A stretch of 48,688 nucleotides of DNA from Candidatus Fermentithermobacillaceae bacterium (GCA_020725645.1 DYEQ01000053.1:1-48688); one strand, 5' to 3'; counted from the stretch's first letter, positions 9,729 to 18,737 are shown. Numbers and translations: made by a program. Notes: generated by a model from the sequence alone, not told the origin.

Positions 9729-10340
9729 CATCTTTCTCCTTTCCACCAGACTTCGCTTCCGCCTTCGCGACGTGCAAAAGGCGCTAACTGAGACTTGAGG
9801 AGTGCTTGCCGAAATATCCCTCCCTTCCCGGCAGCTCCGGCACCAGGGCGTAAGGCCGTAAGATCGCCACCGCCCGCCGGCCCGTCCCGCGCGATGTCCG
9901 GGTCATTGACGAGGCTCAGGATCAGACGAACCAGCAGCCCCGTATCTGCCCAGCATTCCCACTATATGCCATGACGGGGGATAATTCCTTGTAGAATCTT
10001 GCAAATCGTTCGACAGCGGTTGTGATTTAGTGGGCGAAACGCGACGATTTAGGTCGTGTTTAAAGCATGGATCGCGAGGAAGTAAACGAGTTGGAAGGGG
10101 TTGGTACGGACGATTGAGTCACGGCGGATTCCGGCTGTTCGACCCGGTAAGAGATGGAGCCGAATCTCGAATGTCCCGTACGTAATAGGTTCTAGGCCGT
10201 CAAGAAGTGTCGAACATGGTCGATCACGAAAACACCCCGTGGGCGGGATTAAAAGACACCCATGTCCTCAAAGAAACAACACCAAGTTCGTAGTGCCAAT
10301 GTTGCTTGCACGTGGCCAATCTGGCACGGGGGGGCGGTTC
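9729..10340. other. Long intergenic region upstream of the SLH protease
   Basis: About 610 bp without a supported gene. The protease-proximal part (9780-9960) is GC-rich and on the minus strand stays open in one frame (LLVRLILSLVNDPDIARDG and onward to about 9731) but has no start codon or ribosome site, so I do not call a gene. The distal part is AT-richer. It contains a 9-bp stem (10037-10045 with 10053-10061, one G-T pair) and a lone relative of the 35-kb array motif at 10292-10311. No riboswitch that I know was recognised. A protease promoter is expected here; I could not place it with confidence. Confidence 0.4.
10292..10311 (+). repeat. Isolated diverged copy of the 35-kb array core
   Basis: AGTGCCAA-N6-TTGCAC has the same ends and the same spacing as the odd-numbered cores of the array at 35453-35806 (AGTGCCAA-N6-TTGCAC or TGGCAC). 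A further CCAATCTGGCAC follows at 10315. It lies 30 bp beyond the nucleoside hydrolase stop codon. Chance similarity is possible; only 14 defined positions are shared. Confidence 0.35.
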
Positions 10341-11309
10341 TCATTCCTCATCCGAATCACCGAGATTCCCGATGGCAGAAAACAAAAGCTCGACAAACCG
10401 TTCGCGGTCGATATCCACCGCTACATCACAGTTGGGTTCGCGACCGGTCGTAACGGACAGGTCCACCACGGTCCTGCCGCGGGTGTGTTCACCCGAAAGC
10501 TCCACATCTACGCGAGCTCGCTGCGTCTTGATGATCCCGGGCTCGAAGGCAGCGGCCACCGCCGCAGCATCGTGTATGGGGACTCCCGCAAAACCTCTGC
10601 GCTTGTAAGCGGCCGAATACCGGTCGAGGATTTCGGCGGCAAGCTCTCCAGCTTTGCCCAACCCTCTCAGGTCCTCAACCTGCTCAGGGTAAATCAACGC
10701 CTTATGAGTGACATCCAGCCCCACCATCGTGACGGGCAACCCTGAATCAAACACCACCCGGGCAGCTTCCGGGTCCACGTAAGCGTTAAACTCCGCGGAA
10801 GGAGTTATGTTACCCTTCCCAATAGCTCCACCCATCCAGATGATCCGTTCGATCTTGTCCGCTATTTCGGGCCTGGCTAAAAGCGCCACGGCCACGTTGG
10901 TCAGGGGACCGGTCGGCACGAGCAGAACTTTTCGGGGCGAGTCCAGGAGCGTCTTCGTAAGGACATCAAAAGCTGCGGGCGGGACTTCCGGTAACGCCGG
11001 ATCGGGCAACGCCACTCCGTCCATGGCCGACTTCCCGTGGACCGCACCCGACGTTACGAGGTAACCGAGGAGAGGCTTGGCCCTTCCTTTTCCCAGCGGC
11101 ACATCCATACCGAGAAATCTCAGTACCCTGGCGGCGTTCCGGTAGGTGCTATCCACCGGTCCGTTTCCCGCCACAGCCGTCACCGCCAATATCTCAAGCT
11201 GCCCGCAACCGGCGGCGAGCATAAGAGCTATGGCATCGTCGTAACCCGGGTCGCAGTCTATGACCACCGGAATCCTGCCTGTACCTTGCATGGCTTTCCC
11301 GTCCCCCAT
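10341..11309 (-). CDS. Inosine/uridine-preferring nucleoside hydrolase family protein
   Basis: Cleaves the N-glycosidic bond of ribonucleosides to give free base and ribose. 322 residues, normal for the family. The calcium/ribose motif DCDPGYDDA lies at residues 18-26 (Asp18, Asp20, Asp24, Asp25). Other family blocks are PTGPLTNVAVALL, IIWMGGAIGKGN with AEFNAYVDPEAA, and the late VPIHDAAAVAAAFEP. The start ATG has GGAG about 9 bases upstream; an internal ATG at codon 7 is an alternative. It lies 176 bp downstream of ribokinase on the same strand, so the released ribose could be phosphorylated by its neighbour. Base specificity cannot be read from the sequence. Confidence 0.9.
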   Translation of the reverse strand: MGDGKAMQGTGRIPVVIDCDPGYDDAIALMLAAGCGQLEILAVTAVAGNGPVDSTYRNAARVLRFLGMDVPLGKGRAKPLLGYLVTSGAVHGKSAMDGVALPDPALPEVPPAAFDVLTKTLLDSPRKVLLVPTGPLTNVAVALLARPEIADKIERIIWMGGAIGKGNITPSAEFNAYVDPEAARVVFDSGLPVTMVGLDVTHKALIYPEQVEDLRGLGKAGELAAEILDRYSAAYKRRGFAGVPIHDAAAVAAAFEPGIIKTQRARVDVELSGEHTRGRTVVDLSVTTGREPNCDVAVDIDRERFVELLFSAIGNLGDSDEE

Positions 11310-11485
11310 TTTTTAATCTCCGCCCTGGGCTCCAACTTTGCCCGGGGCCGCTAAACCGCGGCACGGTTCATGTCTTTCATCAGCATCCCGCCCACCGTCT
11401 GCGAAAATGGGTCATCCGAGTCGACCATTCAGCAGAACTAGTCACGTTCCAAACGGTTCCATACGGTTCTCAGGTTCGGTCCATC

Positions 11486-12589
11486 TCAATCCGGGTCGGT
11501 TCGGTTCAGGCTCGAGATCCCCCGCTCACTGAGGAACATATCTATCTCTTCCCTGGACGGCATGGACGTTTGGGTGCCCGGTTTGGTGACGGAAAGGGCA
11601 CCTACGGCGCTGGCAAACCGGATCGCCTTGTCCCAAGCCCTGCCTTCGCACATAGCTACCGCCAGGCCCCCGGAAAACGCATCCCCTGCGGCTGTGGTGT
11701 CCACGACATGCACGGAAAACGCGGGGAAGCGATGGAGTACCGGGTCTCCGGACGGATTTCTCGTCGCCGCCACAGCTCCCCGAGCTCCCATCTTGACCAC
11801 GACCTGCCGGGGACCTCTCACCAATAGTACCCGTGCCGCCTTTTCCGCATCGTCGTAGCCTCGGATCTCGATTCCGGTCAGAAAAGACGCTTCGTGCTCG
11901 TTTGGCGTTATCACGTCCACGGACGCCCAAAGGCTTCCGGGGAGATCCCTCGCAGGCGCGGGATCGAGCAGCACTTTTACTCCCATGGCCGAAGCAAGTC
12001 CGGCAGCGGCTTCCACAGCCTCTAGGGGGATTTCCAGCTGAAGCATCAACACCTTCGCCTTCTCCAAAACAGGCCGCAAGCACTCGACGTCCGCCACCGA
12101 GCACCGGCCGTTCGCGCCCGGGATTATGATAATGGAGTTTTGACCGGCATCGTCCACCGTGATGAAAGCTGAACCGGTCTCGGTCCCGGGAGTGACTTCA
12201 ACCAGGCGCACGTCGACTCCGGCGTCTTTAAGGCTCCTCAACAGGATGTCTTTAAAGACGTCATCGCCCACCCTGCCGGCCATGGCGACCCGGGCTCCGG
12301 CACGGGCTGCGGCGACCGCCTGATTAGCCCCTTTCCCTCCCGGGAACACGTGAAAGCTGAGACCCGTAACGGTTTCTCCCACTTTGGGCCGGCAGGAGGT
12401 CCTAACGACGAAGTCTACGTTGAGGCTCCCAAAAACGACGATGTCCGCGCCCCGTGGCGAGCACGCTACACCCGGCGACGCGACACCCGCCGGCACTACG
12501 TCTCGCTCGACCACATTCGTCCACGCTCCATCTGACCCGGCCACATCGGGTAGCGCTACTTCCGGTACGATCCGGCGAGTTCCGTCCAT
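11486..12589 (-). CDS. rbsK: Ribokinase (PfkB family)
   Basis: Phosphorylates D-ribose to ribose 5-phosphate. PfkB signature 1 (FPGGKGANQAVAAARAG) and signature 2 (DTTAAGDAFSGGLAVA, with the catalytic Asp of AAGDAF) are both clear, together with ITPNEHEASFLTG. The core begins at about residue 48 (ADIVVFGSLNVDF). The ~47 residues before it are not typical and contain a short repeat (AGVASPGVACSP); their DNA carries the near-identical pair GGGTGTCGCGT / GGGTGTAGCGT. The start is therefore uncertain: ATG at 12589 overlaps the dipeptidase gene by 34 bp, and in-frame GTG codons 16, 26 and 32 are alternatives. It is co-directional with the nucleoside hydrolase, consistent with nucleoside salvage. 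Confidence 0.9.
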   Translation of the reverse strand: MDGTRRIVPEVALPDVAGSDGAWTNVVERDVVPAGVASPGVACSPRGADIVVFGSLNVDFVVRTSCRPKVGETVTGLSFHVFPGGKGANQAVAAARAGARVAMAGRVGDDVFKDILLRSLKDAGVDVRLVEVTPGTETGSAFITVDDAGQNSIIIIPGANGRCSVADVECLRPVLEKAKVLMLQLEIPLEAVEAAAGLASAMGVKVLLDPAPARDLPGSLWASVDVITPNEHEASFLTGIEIRGYDDAEKAARVLLVRGPRQVVVKMGARGAVAATRNPSGDPVLHRFPAFSVHVVDTTAAGDAFSGGLAVAMCEGRAWDKAIRFASAVGALSVTKPGTQTSMPSREEIDMFLSERGISSLNRTDPD

Positions 12590-13899
12590 AGTTCAGGAAG
12601 CCCTCTTCTCAACTTATCGAGCTCGTCCAGCCTGTAAAACTCGTTGGGGCTATGGACGTTCTCATCCGGGCTTGACGTTGCGAAGAACACCAGGTAGGAA
12701 CCGAGCAGGTCCAGGAAGGTGCGGGCTATGGGAAGCGTCCCACCCAGGCGCACCTCCACCGGCTCCCTGCCGTAGAGTTTCGCAAGCACCCGGGATAGCA
12801 CGGAAAGCGCGGGATGATCCGGCGGAATCACGTAAGGCCGGGAATTGCCCGGAAACACTGTGACTTCCACCGTCACCCCACGGGGGGCATGTTGCCGAAC
12901 GTGGCGCTCCAGGGCCTGAGCTATCTCACCGGGCTCCTGGTCCGGCACAAGCCGGCAGGTGATCTTACAGGACGCTTTTGACGGGATGATGGTCTTCACG
13001 CCTTCGCCCTGGAAGCCGCCCCAGATGCCGCTGCAATCCAGAGTCGGCCTTGACCAAAGCCTTTCCAGGACCGTATATCCCGGTTCTCCGAAGAGCTCCG
13101 CCACCTCGACGGAATCTCTGTACTCTTCCTCGTCGAAGGGCACCTGGGCGAAGGATTTCCGCTCGGACTCGGAAATCTCCCGGACGTTATCGTAAAAGCC
13201 GTCCACCGTAATCCGCCCGTCTTCATCTTTCATGCTGGCCACGATCTGGCACAGGGCGTTTACCGGATTGTTTATCGCGCCCCCGTGACCGCCCGAATGG
13301 ACGTCAGCTCGAGGACCCTTCACGTCGATTTGAATGGCTACAAGCCCCCGCGAACCGGTGGTGAGGGACGGTATCTCCCTCGTGAACATCCCTCCGTCCA
13401 CAGAAACCACCAGATCGCACGCAAACAGGTCTTTTTCTTTTACCAGAAGATCCTTCAGATTGGGGCTGCCTATTTCCTCTTCGCCTTCGAAGAGGAATTT
13501 GAGATTCACGGGAGGTCCGCCAGCTTTGATAACGTCTTCGGTGGCCAGGATCGCTCCGTAGACGCCTCCTTTGTCGTCGGCGGCGCCTCTTGCGTAAATC
13601 CGGTCTTCCTTGACCACAGGTTCGAACGGCGGCGACTTCCATTCATCCAGCGGGTCTGGAGGCTGCGTGTCGTAATGACCGTAGATGAGCACGGTTGGAG
13701 CGCCCCCCCGTCCCGACAACACTCGCCCGAACACAACAGGGTGGCCCGCAGTCTTCAGGATGCGGACTTCTCCGGCGCCTGCCCGTTCCATCCGGCGGGC
13801 AAGCCACGACGCAGCTCTTTCGACGTCGGCTTTGTGCTGGCACAAAGCGCTCACACTGGGAATCGATAAGAACTCGAGGAAATCGGGGATATAATCCAA
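12556..13899 (-). CDS. M20-family metallo-dipeptidase
   Basis: Cytoplasmic dinuclear zinc peptidase of the M20 (PepV/CNDP/ArgE-DapE) group; 447 residues. Metal and catalytic residues in order: His75 and Asp77 (IYGHYDTQP), bridging Asp108 (RGAADDKGG), the catalytic and ligand Glu pair in EGEEEIGSPN (141/142), Asp168 (SVDGG), and a late His in ENVHSPNE. The lid/dimerisation domain occupies roughly 190-330. The start is TTG at 13899: AGGTG lies 7 bases upstream, and an in-frame TGA just before it excludes anything longer. It probably hydrolyses dipeptides imported or released by surface proteolysis. Exact substrate cannot be assigned; carboxypeptidase or acyl-amino-acid hydrolase activity is possible. 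Confidence 0.9.
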   Translation of the reverse strand: MDYIPDFLEFLSIPSVSALCQHKADVERAASWLARRMERAGAGEVRILKTAGHPVVFGRVLSGRGGAPTVLIYGHYDTQPPDPLDEWKSPPFEPVVKEDRIYARGAADDKGGVYGAILATEDVIKAGGPPVNLKFLFEGEEEIGSPNLKDLLVKEKDLFACDLVVSVDGGMFTREIPSLTTGSRGLVAIQIDVKGPRADVHSGGHGGAINNPVNALCQIVASMKDEDGRITVDGFYDNVREISESERKSFAQVPFDEEEYRDSVEVAELFGEPGYTVLERLWSRPTLDCSGIWGGFQGEGVKTIIPSKASCKITCRLVPDQEPGEIAQALERHVRQHAPRGVTVEVTVFPGNSRPYVIPPDHPALSVLSRVLAKLYGREPVEVRLGGTLPIARTFLDLLGSYLVFFATSSPDENVHSPNEFYRLDELDKLRRGLPELWTELAGSYRK

Positions 13900-14006
13900 T
13901 TCGCTGCACCTGGTTCATAAACCTAACCGCTTTTCGCTCCGGCCAAGCGACCCCCTGAACCAGGCGCACACCTCCCTTCTTCCTTCGTAAGTCAGCTGTC
14001 TCGTAG

Positions 14007-15599
14007 CTAGCTGTTTGACGACTCCCCTTTCGATTCCTCCGTCGTACGCGCCCGCCTCACCCGCAATCTCCTCAGAGCGGTGTCAGTCAGCGTTTTCATC
14101 TCCTCTATCTTCAAAACGTACGCCGCGAGAAAATACACAAAAGCTCCACCGCCCACAACGATTGCGGTGTTCCTCAGATCCGTCATGAGGGGCACACCGC
14201 CGTCGTAATAACCGGTAATCTTCGCCGTCGCGTAACAATAAACCCCCATCGCCCCGGAAGCTCCGAGGATCTTTGCGATTCCCAGAGCTAAAGGCCTCAT
14301 CCTGAATCCGCCTATCCGTCGCCACACCATGTAAAGGCCGGCCGTCATAAGAGCCCACTGGGCGACGCTGTTTCCCACACCCAGGCCGATGTAACCGAAG
14401 GGCTTGACGAGCAGCGTATCGAGGAGGATGTTCAGAACTGAGCTTCCGATGCCCAGGAGGACGGGCAGCAGAGTTTGCTGCGTCGAATAAAACGCGACGT
14501 TGATGACCTGAACCCCCGCCATGCCTACCACGGCGGGGGCAAACGCCATCAGCACCGATGCGGTGATGGCGGTATGAGCCGGAGTAAACTTCCCCCTCTC
14601 GTAAATCACCCGGATTATCGGGTTGGCCAGGAGAAGAAAGCCCACCACCGAGGGAACTATGATGAATTGCACGTACCGGAATCCCGATATGAACGTGGAC
14701 GAGAACTCCGCCTTGTCTTCTTTAGCCCACAGGGACGAGAGGGTGGGGTAGATGACCGCCACAACAGCCGCGGCGAACAGCCCGATCGGCAGCTGCCTCA
14801 CCGTGTCGGTAAACCGGATGGCCGCCACGACGCCTTCGGGGAGATAAGAAGCAAGACCGCGCTCGACCAGGAGGTACAGCTGAGAGGCCAGCGTAGCAAG
14901 GGCCAGCGGCGCGGCCAGCCGGAAAACCTTTCGGGTCCCCTCGTCAAGTTCGAAAGAGATCCTGAATTGCGGCCGTTCCTTCAGGAGGCGAATAAGCTGT
15001 ATGACGACAACACCCGCGTATCCTCCGACTGTTCCGATAGCCAGAGACCACAATCCGAACGCCGGCGCAAGCAGCGCAACGGCGGCTGCGATGGCAAGGT
15101 TCTGAACGAGAAGGGAGGCAGCAGGTACCGCGAACTCCTGATAGGAATTGAGAACCGCTTTCAACAAAGCTCCTAGATAAACGAGGGAAGCGGCGGGCAA
15201 AAAGATCCTCGTGAGGAACACCGTGGCCTCGAGCCGTTCTCCGGCATACCCGGGAGCTACCAAGCGCACAATGGCCGGCGCAGGACCGACGGACAACATC
15301 CCTATTGCCAGCACCGCCAGGACCGATATGGTGAACACCGAAGACGCCATGCGCCAAGCTTTTTCCCTGTCTTCCGAAGCTAGATAACCTGCGAACACCG
15401 GAAGGAAAGCTACCTGCACGGTCTGGACGATCCCCGTAAGGTAGTTCGGGATAAGCAGGGCCATTGCGTAGGCGTCGGTTGTCCCCGTCGCCCCGAAAAA
15501 CATCGCCACCAATTGTTCGCGGAAGAAACCGACCACCTTCGCCACGACCGTAATGACCATGACGACGAAGGCCGCTTCCGCCATCCCCTTCCTGGACAT
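14007..15599 (-). CDS. murJ: MurJ/MviN-type lipid II flippase
   Basis: Polytopic inner-membrane protein of the MurJ/MOP exporter superfamily, which flips undecaprenyl-linked precursors. The N-terminal block (MAEAAFVVMVITVVAKVVG, then FFREQLVAMFFGATGTTDAYAMA) is diagnostic, followed by about 12-14 hydrophobic segments. The frame is open upstream to 15788, but those ~63 residues (Arg/Pro/Gly-rich) do not look like the family. I use the ATG at 15599; ATGs at 15683 and 15584 are alternatives, and none has a strong ribosome site. It lies downstream of the MBOAT and SGNH genes on the same strand, so it may serve a secondary polymer and not peptidoglycan. Ends in a basic/acidic cytoplasmic tail. Confidence 0.88.
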   Translation of the reverse strand: MSRKGMAEAAFVVMVITVVAKVVGFFREQLVAMFFGATGTTDAYAMALLIPNYLTGIVQTVQVAFLPVFAGYLASEDREKAWRMASSVFTISVLAVLAIGMLSVGPAPAIVRLVAPGYAGERLEATVFLTRIFLPAASLVYLGALLKAVLNSYQEFAVPAASLLVQNLAIAAAVALLAPAFGLWSLAIGTVGGYAGVVVIQLIRLLKERPQFRISFELDEGTRKVFRLAAPLALATLASQLYLLVERGLASYLPEGVVAAIRFTDTVRQLPIGLFAAAVVAVIYPTLSSLWAKEDKAEFSSTFISGFRYVQFIIVPSVVGFLLLANPIIRVIYERGKFTPAHTAITASVLMAFAPAVVGMAGVQVINVAFYSTQQTLLPVLLGIGSSVLNILLDTLLVKPFGYIGLGVGNSVAQWALMTAGLYMVWRRIGGFRMRPLALGIAKILGASGAMGVYCYATAKITGYYDGGVPLMTDLRNTAIVVGGGAFVYFLAAYVLKIEEMKTLTDTALRRLRVRRARTTEESKGESSNS

Positions 15600-15792
15600 C
15601 CGTTCGACCTGGTTGGAAAGCTCAACTGTTTCTACATCCGGTCGAGATGGCCCCGGACCAGGTCTTCGCCTCCTTTCACACATCTGACTTGTCCGAGGGG
15701 CAGCGCCCCCGGGACCTCTGTTCAATTCCGGTTTCCGGTCATAACTAATTCCGCTCTTCCTCCATGCCGCGCCAGCACTTGTATTCACTCAT

Positions 15793-17196
15793 CTAAAACT
15801 GGAAGTAAATGAAAGCGTTCTCCTTCGGTCTCGTAAACACGAGGATTCCGAGGATAACTGCCGCGTAGACCAGCCCTTTCACCGGAGAAGGGATCCTTTC
15901 CCGCCACCACCGGAGAAGCTTGGCGCGATTCTCTAAAGCCACGTGCTCGACCCAGTGTAAAGCGTAAAGCGCCACTACGACCGCAACATATTCGCGAAAG
16001 TGCGGCCCGACCGAGAGGTCGCTGAAGCTCAGCATCTTTCTAAGTACCGGTCCAAGGGCTTTCGCATCGGTCACTCTGAAAAACACCCAGCCGATCATGG
16101 TCAATTGAAGGTAGCTAAACACATTAAGGGCGCGGACGAGCCAGCTGGACCGGATCTTGCCCGCGGTCAGCGTCTTCCATACCCTGTGTACGGCACTTAA
16201 AATACCGTGGTATAGCCCCCAGAGGAGAAACGTCCAGGAAGCTCCATGCCAGAGGCCGGAGATGCACATCGCGGCGATGACCGCCAAAAGACCCCTAACG
16301 TAACCCTTCCTCGAACCTCCCATGGGGATGTAGAGATAGTCTCTCACCCATGCGGAGAGCGTGATGTGCCACCTCCGCCAAAACTCCTGAGGATTTTGAC
16401 TTACGTAAGGGGTGTTGAAGTTCCTGGTGAGCTGGAAGCCGAAGAGTTTTCCCACCCCCAGGGCCATATCGCAGTAGGCGGAAAAGTCGTAGTAAATCTG
16501 AAATCCAAAAAGATACGCGGCTATCCATACGTCTACCGAGCTCATCCCGGCTCCCCGGGAAAAGAAAGTATCCACGAAAGGCGCCAGCGTATCCGCAATG
16601 ACCACCTTCTTGGCCAGACCCACAAGGAGCAGGAGGAGACCTGTTTTCGTCGTATCCAGGTTAAACTGGTAGCTCTCCGTACGCCTAACCTGGGGCAGGA
16701 ACACATCCGCCCGCATGATGGGCCCGGCGATAACCTGGGCGAAGAAGGAGATGTACACCCAGAACTCGAGGAAAGATCGAGCGGGCTCGATTCGATCCTT
16801 GTAGACGTCGATGATGTACGAAACCAGCTGGAACGTATAGAAGGATATCCCTATAGGCAGCACCACTCGAAGTGCCCAAAATCCCTCGGGAATTACCATT
16901 ACCTTCGATATGTTTCCGAGGACGAAGTAGTAGTACTTGAAAAAGGCGAGGTTGAGGAGATTTAAGCCTACTCCCAGAACGCAGGAGACCTTTCGCCACC
17001 GGGTAGCCATACCCAGCCCGGCAAGGTAGCTCACGATGGCGGCCGCGGCGAGCAACGAGAAATCCAGTACTCCGGCATACAGGTAGAAAAGGGCGTCGAA
17101 TACGGCAAGCACCCACAGGCGCTTGCCCCTGGCCAGGGAAAACGCGACGAAACTCAATACGAGGAGGATGAAGAACTCGGGCGTATGAAAGCCCAC
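15793..17196 (-). CDS. MBOAT-family O-acyltransferase (AlgI/DltB-like)
   Basis: Membrane-bound O-acyltransferase of 467 residues, which moves acyl (usually acetyl) groups across the membrane onto a surface polysaccharide. Family blocks: FFKYYYFVLGN, LPIGISFYTFQLVSYIIDVYK, FFAQVIAGPIMR, ANYL-type QNPQEFWRRWHITLS (His277), and SGLWHGASW with the invariant His317. About ten hydrophobic segments. The start is GTG at 17196, 16 bp after the upstream SGNH-like gene, with a GGAAAGG ribosome site. Pairing with an SGNH-like protein is the AlgI-AlgJ/AlgX arrangement. The target polymer is not visible in the window; DltB is less likely because dltA and dltC are absent. Confidence 0.92.
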   Translation of the reverse strand: MGFHTPEFFILLVLSFVAFSLARGKRLWVLAVFDALFYLYAGVLDFSLLAAAAIVSYLAGLGMATRWRKVSCVLGVGLNLLNLAFFKYYYFVLGNISKVMVIPEGFWALRVVLPIGISFYTFQLVSYIIDVYKDRIEPARSFLEFWVYISFFAQVIAGPIMRADVFLPQVRRTESYQFNLDTTKTGLLLLLVGLAKKVVIADTLAPFVDTFFSRGAGMSSVDVWIAAYLFGFQIYYDFSAYCDMALGVGKLFGFQLTRNFNTPYVSQNPQEFWRRWHITLSAWVRDYLYIPMGGSRKGYVRGLLAVIAAMCISGLWHGASWTFLLWGLYHGILSAVHRVWKTLTAGKIRSSWLVRALNVFSYLQLTMIGWVFFRVTDAKALGPVLRKMLSFSDLSVGPHFREYVAVVVALYALHWVEHVALENRAKLLRWWRERIPSPVKGLVYAAVILGILVFTRPKENAFIYFQF

Positions 17197-17212
17197 GTCA
17201 TTCCCGCCTTTC

Positions 17213-18307
17213 CTATTTCCCTTCGCACCCCTGGCTTACCGTTTCCACCCAATCCCACAGGATTTCCGCCAACCTTTGATATCCCCGGCTGACGAGATGC
17301 AAATGGTCCGAGAAAAGTTCCTGGGGAATGGCGTCGCTCAGGTCCCTGTAATGAAACGAATAATCCCGGGCCAGTTGGTCCATGAACGCGTTAATCTCTT
17401 TCAGGTTTTGCTTATACCCCGGGCGGGAAACCTCCTCCTTCATCAGTTCCGAGTTAACCGGGCTCATGAAGACGAACAGGTTCTTCCCCCGCTGCCGCTC
17501 AGCTATCTTCTCGAGAAAAAGCACGTTCGGATTGGTGTCGTCGAGGACCACCGGTTCGGGGCTGAACAGGCGCTGGTATTCGGCCTGCTTAAGAAGGCCG
17601 GGCAGGTAGGGTTTTTCGTACCAGGGTCGCGCATCTCCGGTGCTCCGGGGAACCCCGATCTTCCGGAAGATCGCATCCCTGATGAAGTCGCGGTATTTCA
17701 GCACCGGGAGAGCCGGAAAGACCTGATACTGAAGAAATTCCTGGATTTTCTCGTTTATTTTGCGCGGGTTCGCCCCTGTCCTGGCGGATCTCGCTTGTTC
17801 CAGGTGAACCCGCACGGCCTCGTAACTCTTGGGATCAAGCCTCGCAAGATCTCGTTCAAACCAGTAAACCACAGGAGGTCTCGGGTCCCGTTTAACGAAG
17901 CCCCCGTAAATCAGGTTTATGATGACGTTATCCGTGGAAATCCCCTTTTCCTCGAGCTTCAGGAGAAGGGTGTAGAAATCCCCGGCTTGAGCCGCGGGAA
18001 CAGCAAGGTTGAATACGGGGGGAAGCCCCCTTTCCCCCGCTGTGTCGTTCATGTACCGGGACACGGACTGCTCGGGACCACCCGGACCGGAATAAGCAAC
18101 CGAGTCTCCTAATACGATGAAATACTCAGACAGGCCCTCGCGCTCAACGGATCTTTTGATGAGGTCGAGTACGCAATCGATGTCTGCCGGATTGTCCTTT
18201 AGGATCTCGAATTCTACGCGGTTCTGATAGACGAGACCGAGGGGTATCAGGTATTCCATGAGGACCTGTGTAAGGAAAAAGAAAGCTGCGCAGTAACACA
18301 GTGACAT
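17213..18307 (-). CDS. Membrane-anchored SGNH-like protein, probable partner of the MBOAT acyltransferase
   Basis: Single N-terminal membrane anchor (SLCYCAAFFFLTQVLMEYLI), then a soluble, presumably extracellular domain. SGNH-hydrolase-like blocks are visible: the nucleophile region FIVLGDSVAYSG, a later NLAVPAAQAGD, and a C-terminal SDHLHLVSRGYQRLAE carrying the Asp-x-x-His pair. Such proteins (AlgJ/AlgX, DltD, PatB types) take the acyl group from the MBOAT protein and pass it to the glycan. I prefer the ATG at 18307 (GAGG 7 bases upstream) over the ATG at 18388, which lacks a ribosome site. Ends 16 bp before the MBOAT gene. The fold call rests on short motifs, so confidence is moderate. 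Confidence 0.72.
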   Translation of the reverse strand: MSLCYCAAFFFLTQVLMEYLIPLGLVYQNRVEFEILKDNPADIDCVLDLIKRSVEREGLSEYFIVLGDSVAYSGPGGPEQSVSRYMNDTAGERGLPPVFNLAVPAAQAGDFYTLLLKLEEKGISTDNVIINLIYGGFVKRDPRPPVVYWFERDLARLDPKSYEAVRVHLEQARSARTGANPRKINEKIQEFLQYQVFPALPVLKYRDFIRDAIFRKIGVPRSTGDARPWYEKPYLPGLLKQAEYQRLFSPEPVVLDDTNPNVLFLEKIAERQRGKNLFVFMSPVNSELMKEEVSRPGYKQNLKEINAFMDQLARDYSFHYRDLSDAIPQELFSDHLHLVSRGYQRLAEILWDWVETVSQGCEGK

Positions 18308-18388
18308 AATTCGACCTCGGCGCCCCGGCCCCGAAAGAGCCGGAACGGCACACCGCCCGGCGCTGATGAGGAGCTTCTCCTTCAACAT

Positions 18389-18626
18389 GACTTAATTCTA
18401 GCATTTCGTCGCCTCAAACGGCCATATCGCACGATCCAGCCTCTCGACGAGGCGGGAACCGAGGTTCTTACCCCCGACAGAAAGTCACCTGCTGAGACTT
18501 GCCACGGCATTCACCTAGAAAAAACTTGCGCGAAGCGAGCGGTTGTGATAAGGTACCTGTGGTCTCGCATCGCTCGAACCTAAAGGCGAACCTAAAGGTC
18601 GAGCTGATGGCGAGGAGAATCCTCTC
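18389..18626. other. Divergent intergenic region before the ABC-F leader
   Basis: About 240 bp between the divergent SGNH-like gene and the ABC-F leader. It must hold promoters for both. A TGTGATAAG segment near 18544 could be part of a plus-strand -10 region, but no convincing -35 box was found. A 12-base direct repeat (GAACCTAAAGGC / GAACCTAAAGGT) lies at 18576-18599. CGAGCG (about 18536) and CGCTCG (about 18570) could pair in the leader RNA. No gene was seen. Confidence 0.35.
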
Positions 18627-18686
18627 ATGAAAGGAGACTCCCTTGGGATGGTCCGTTCCAGAGACGTCCTTCAACTGGGCCTGTAA
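18627..18686 (+). CDS. Possible 19-residue leader peptide of the ABC-F gene
   Basis: ATG at 18627 is preceded by GAGGAG with 9-base spacing and runs 19 codons to TAA (MKGDSLGMVRSRDVLQLGL), 69 bp before the ABC-F start. Its 3' half overlaps the left arm of the long stem at 18653-18724. Antibiotic-response ABC-F genes in Firmicutes are often controlled by ribosome stalling on such leaders. That this ORF is translated is inference; the ribosome site and its overlap with the stem are visible. Confidence 0.38.
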   Translation: MKGDSLGMVRSRDVLQLGL

Positions 18687-18737
18687 GAACCCGGTGCGGA
18701 ACTTTTCGTCTCTAGGTCGAACGGATGTTTTCTATTT
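18653..18737 (+). terminator. Terminator-like stem in the ABC-F leader (possible attenuator)
   Basis: Left arm CCGTTC-c-AGAGACG (18653-18666) pairs with right arm CGTCTCT-aggtc-GAACGG (18707-18724): 13 pairs with a 1-base and a 5-base bulge. The right arm is followed by a T-rich run, ATGTTTTCTATTT, and then the AGGAGG of the ABC-F gene. GTTCC in the left arm could instead pair with GGAAC near 18698, giving an alternative fold. No free-energy calculation was possible. Confidence 0.42.

Noticed and set aside
9780-9960. Riboswitch upstream of the SLH protease (c-di-GMP or c-di-AMP type)
   Set aside because: I looked for the conserved core sequences of these classes and found none; the region is only GC-rich.
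15600-15788. N-terminal extension of MurJ
   Set aside because: The frame is open but Arg/Pro/Gly-rich, unlike any MurJ N-terminus; family homology begins at about 15599.
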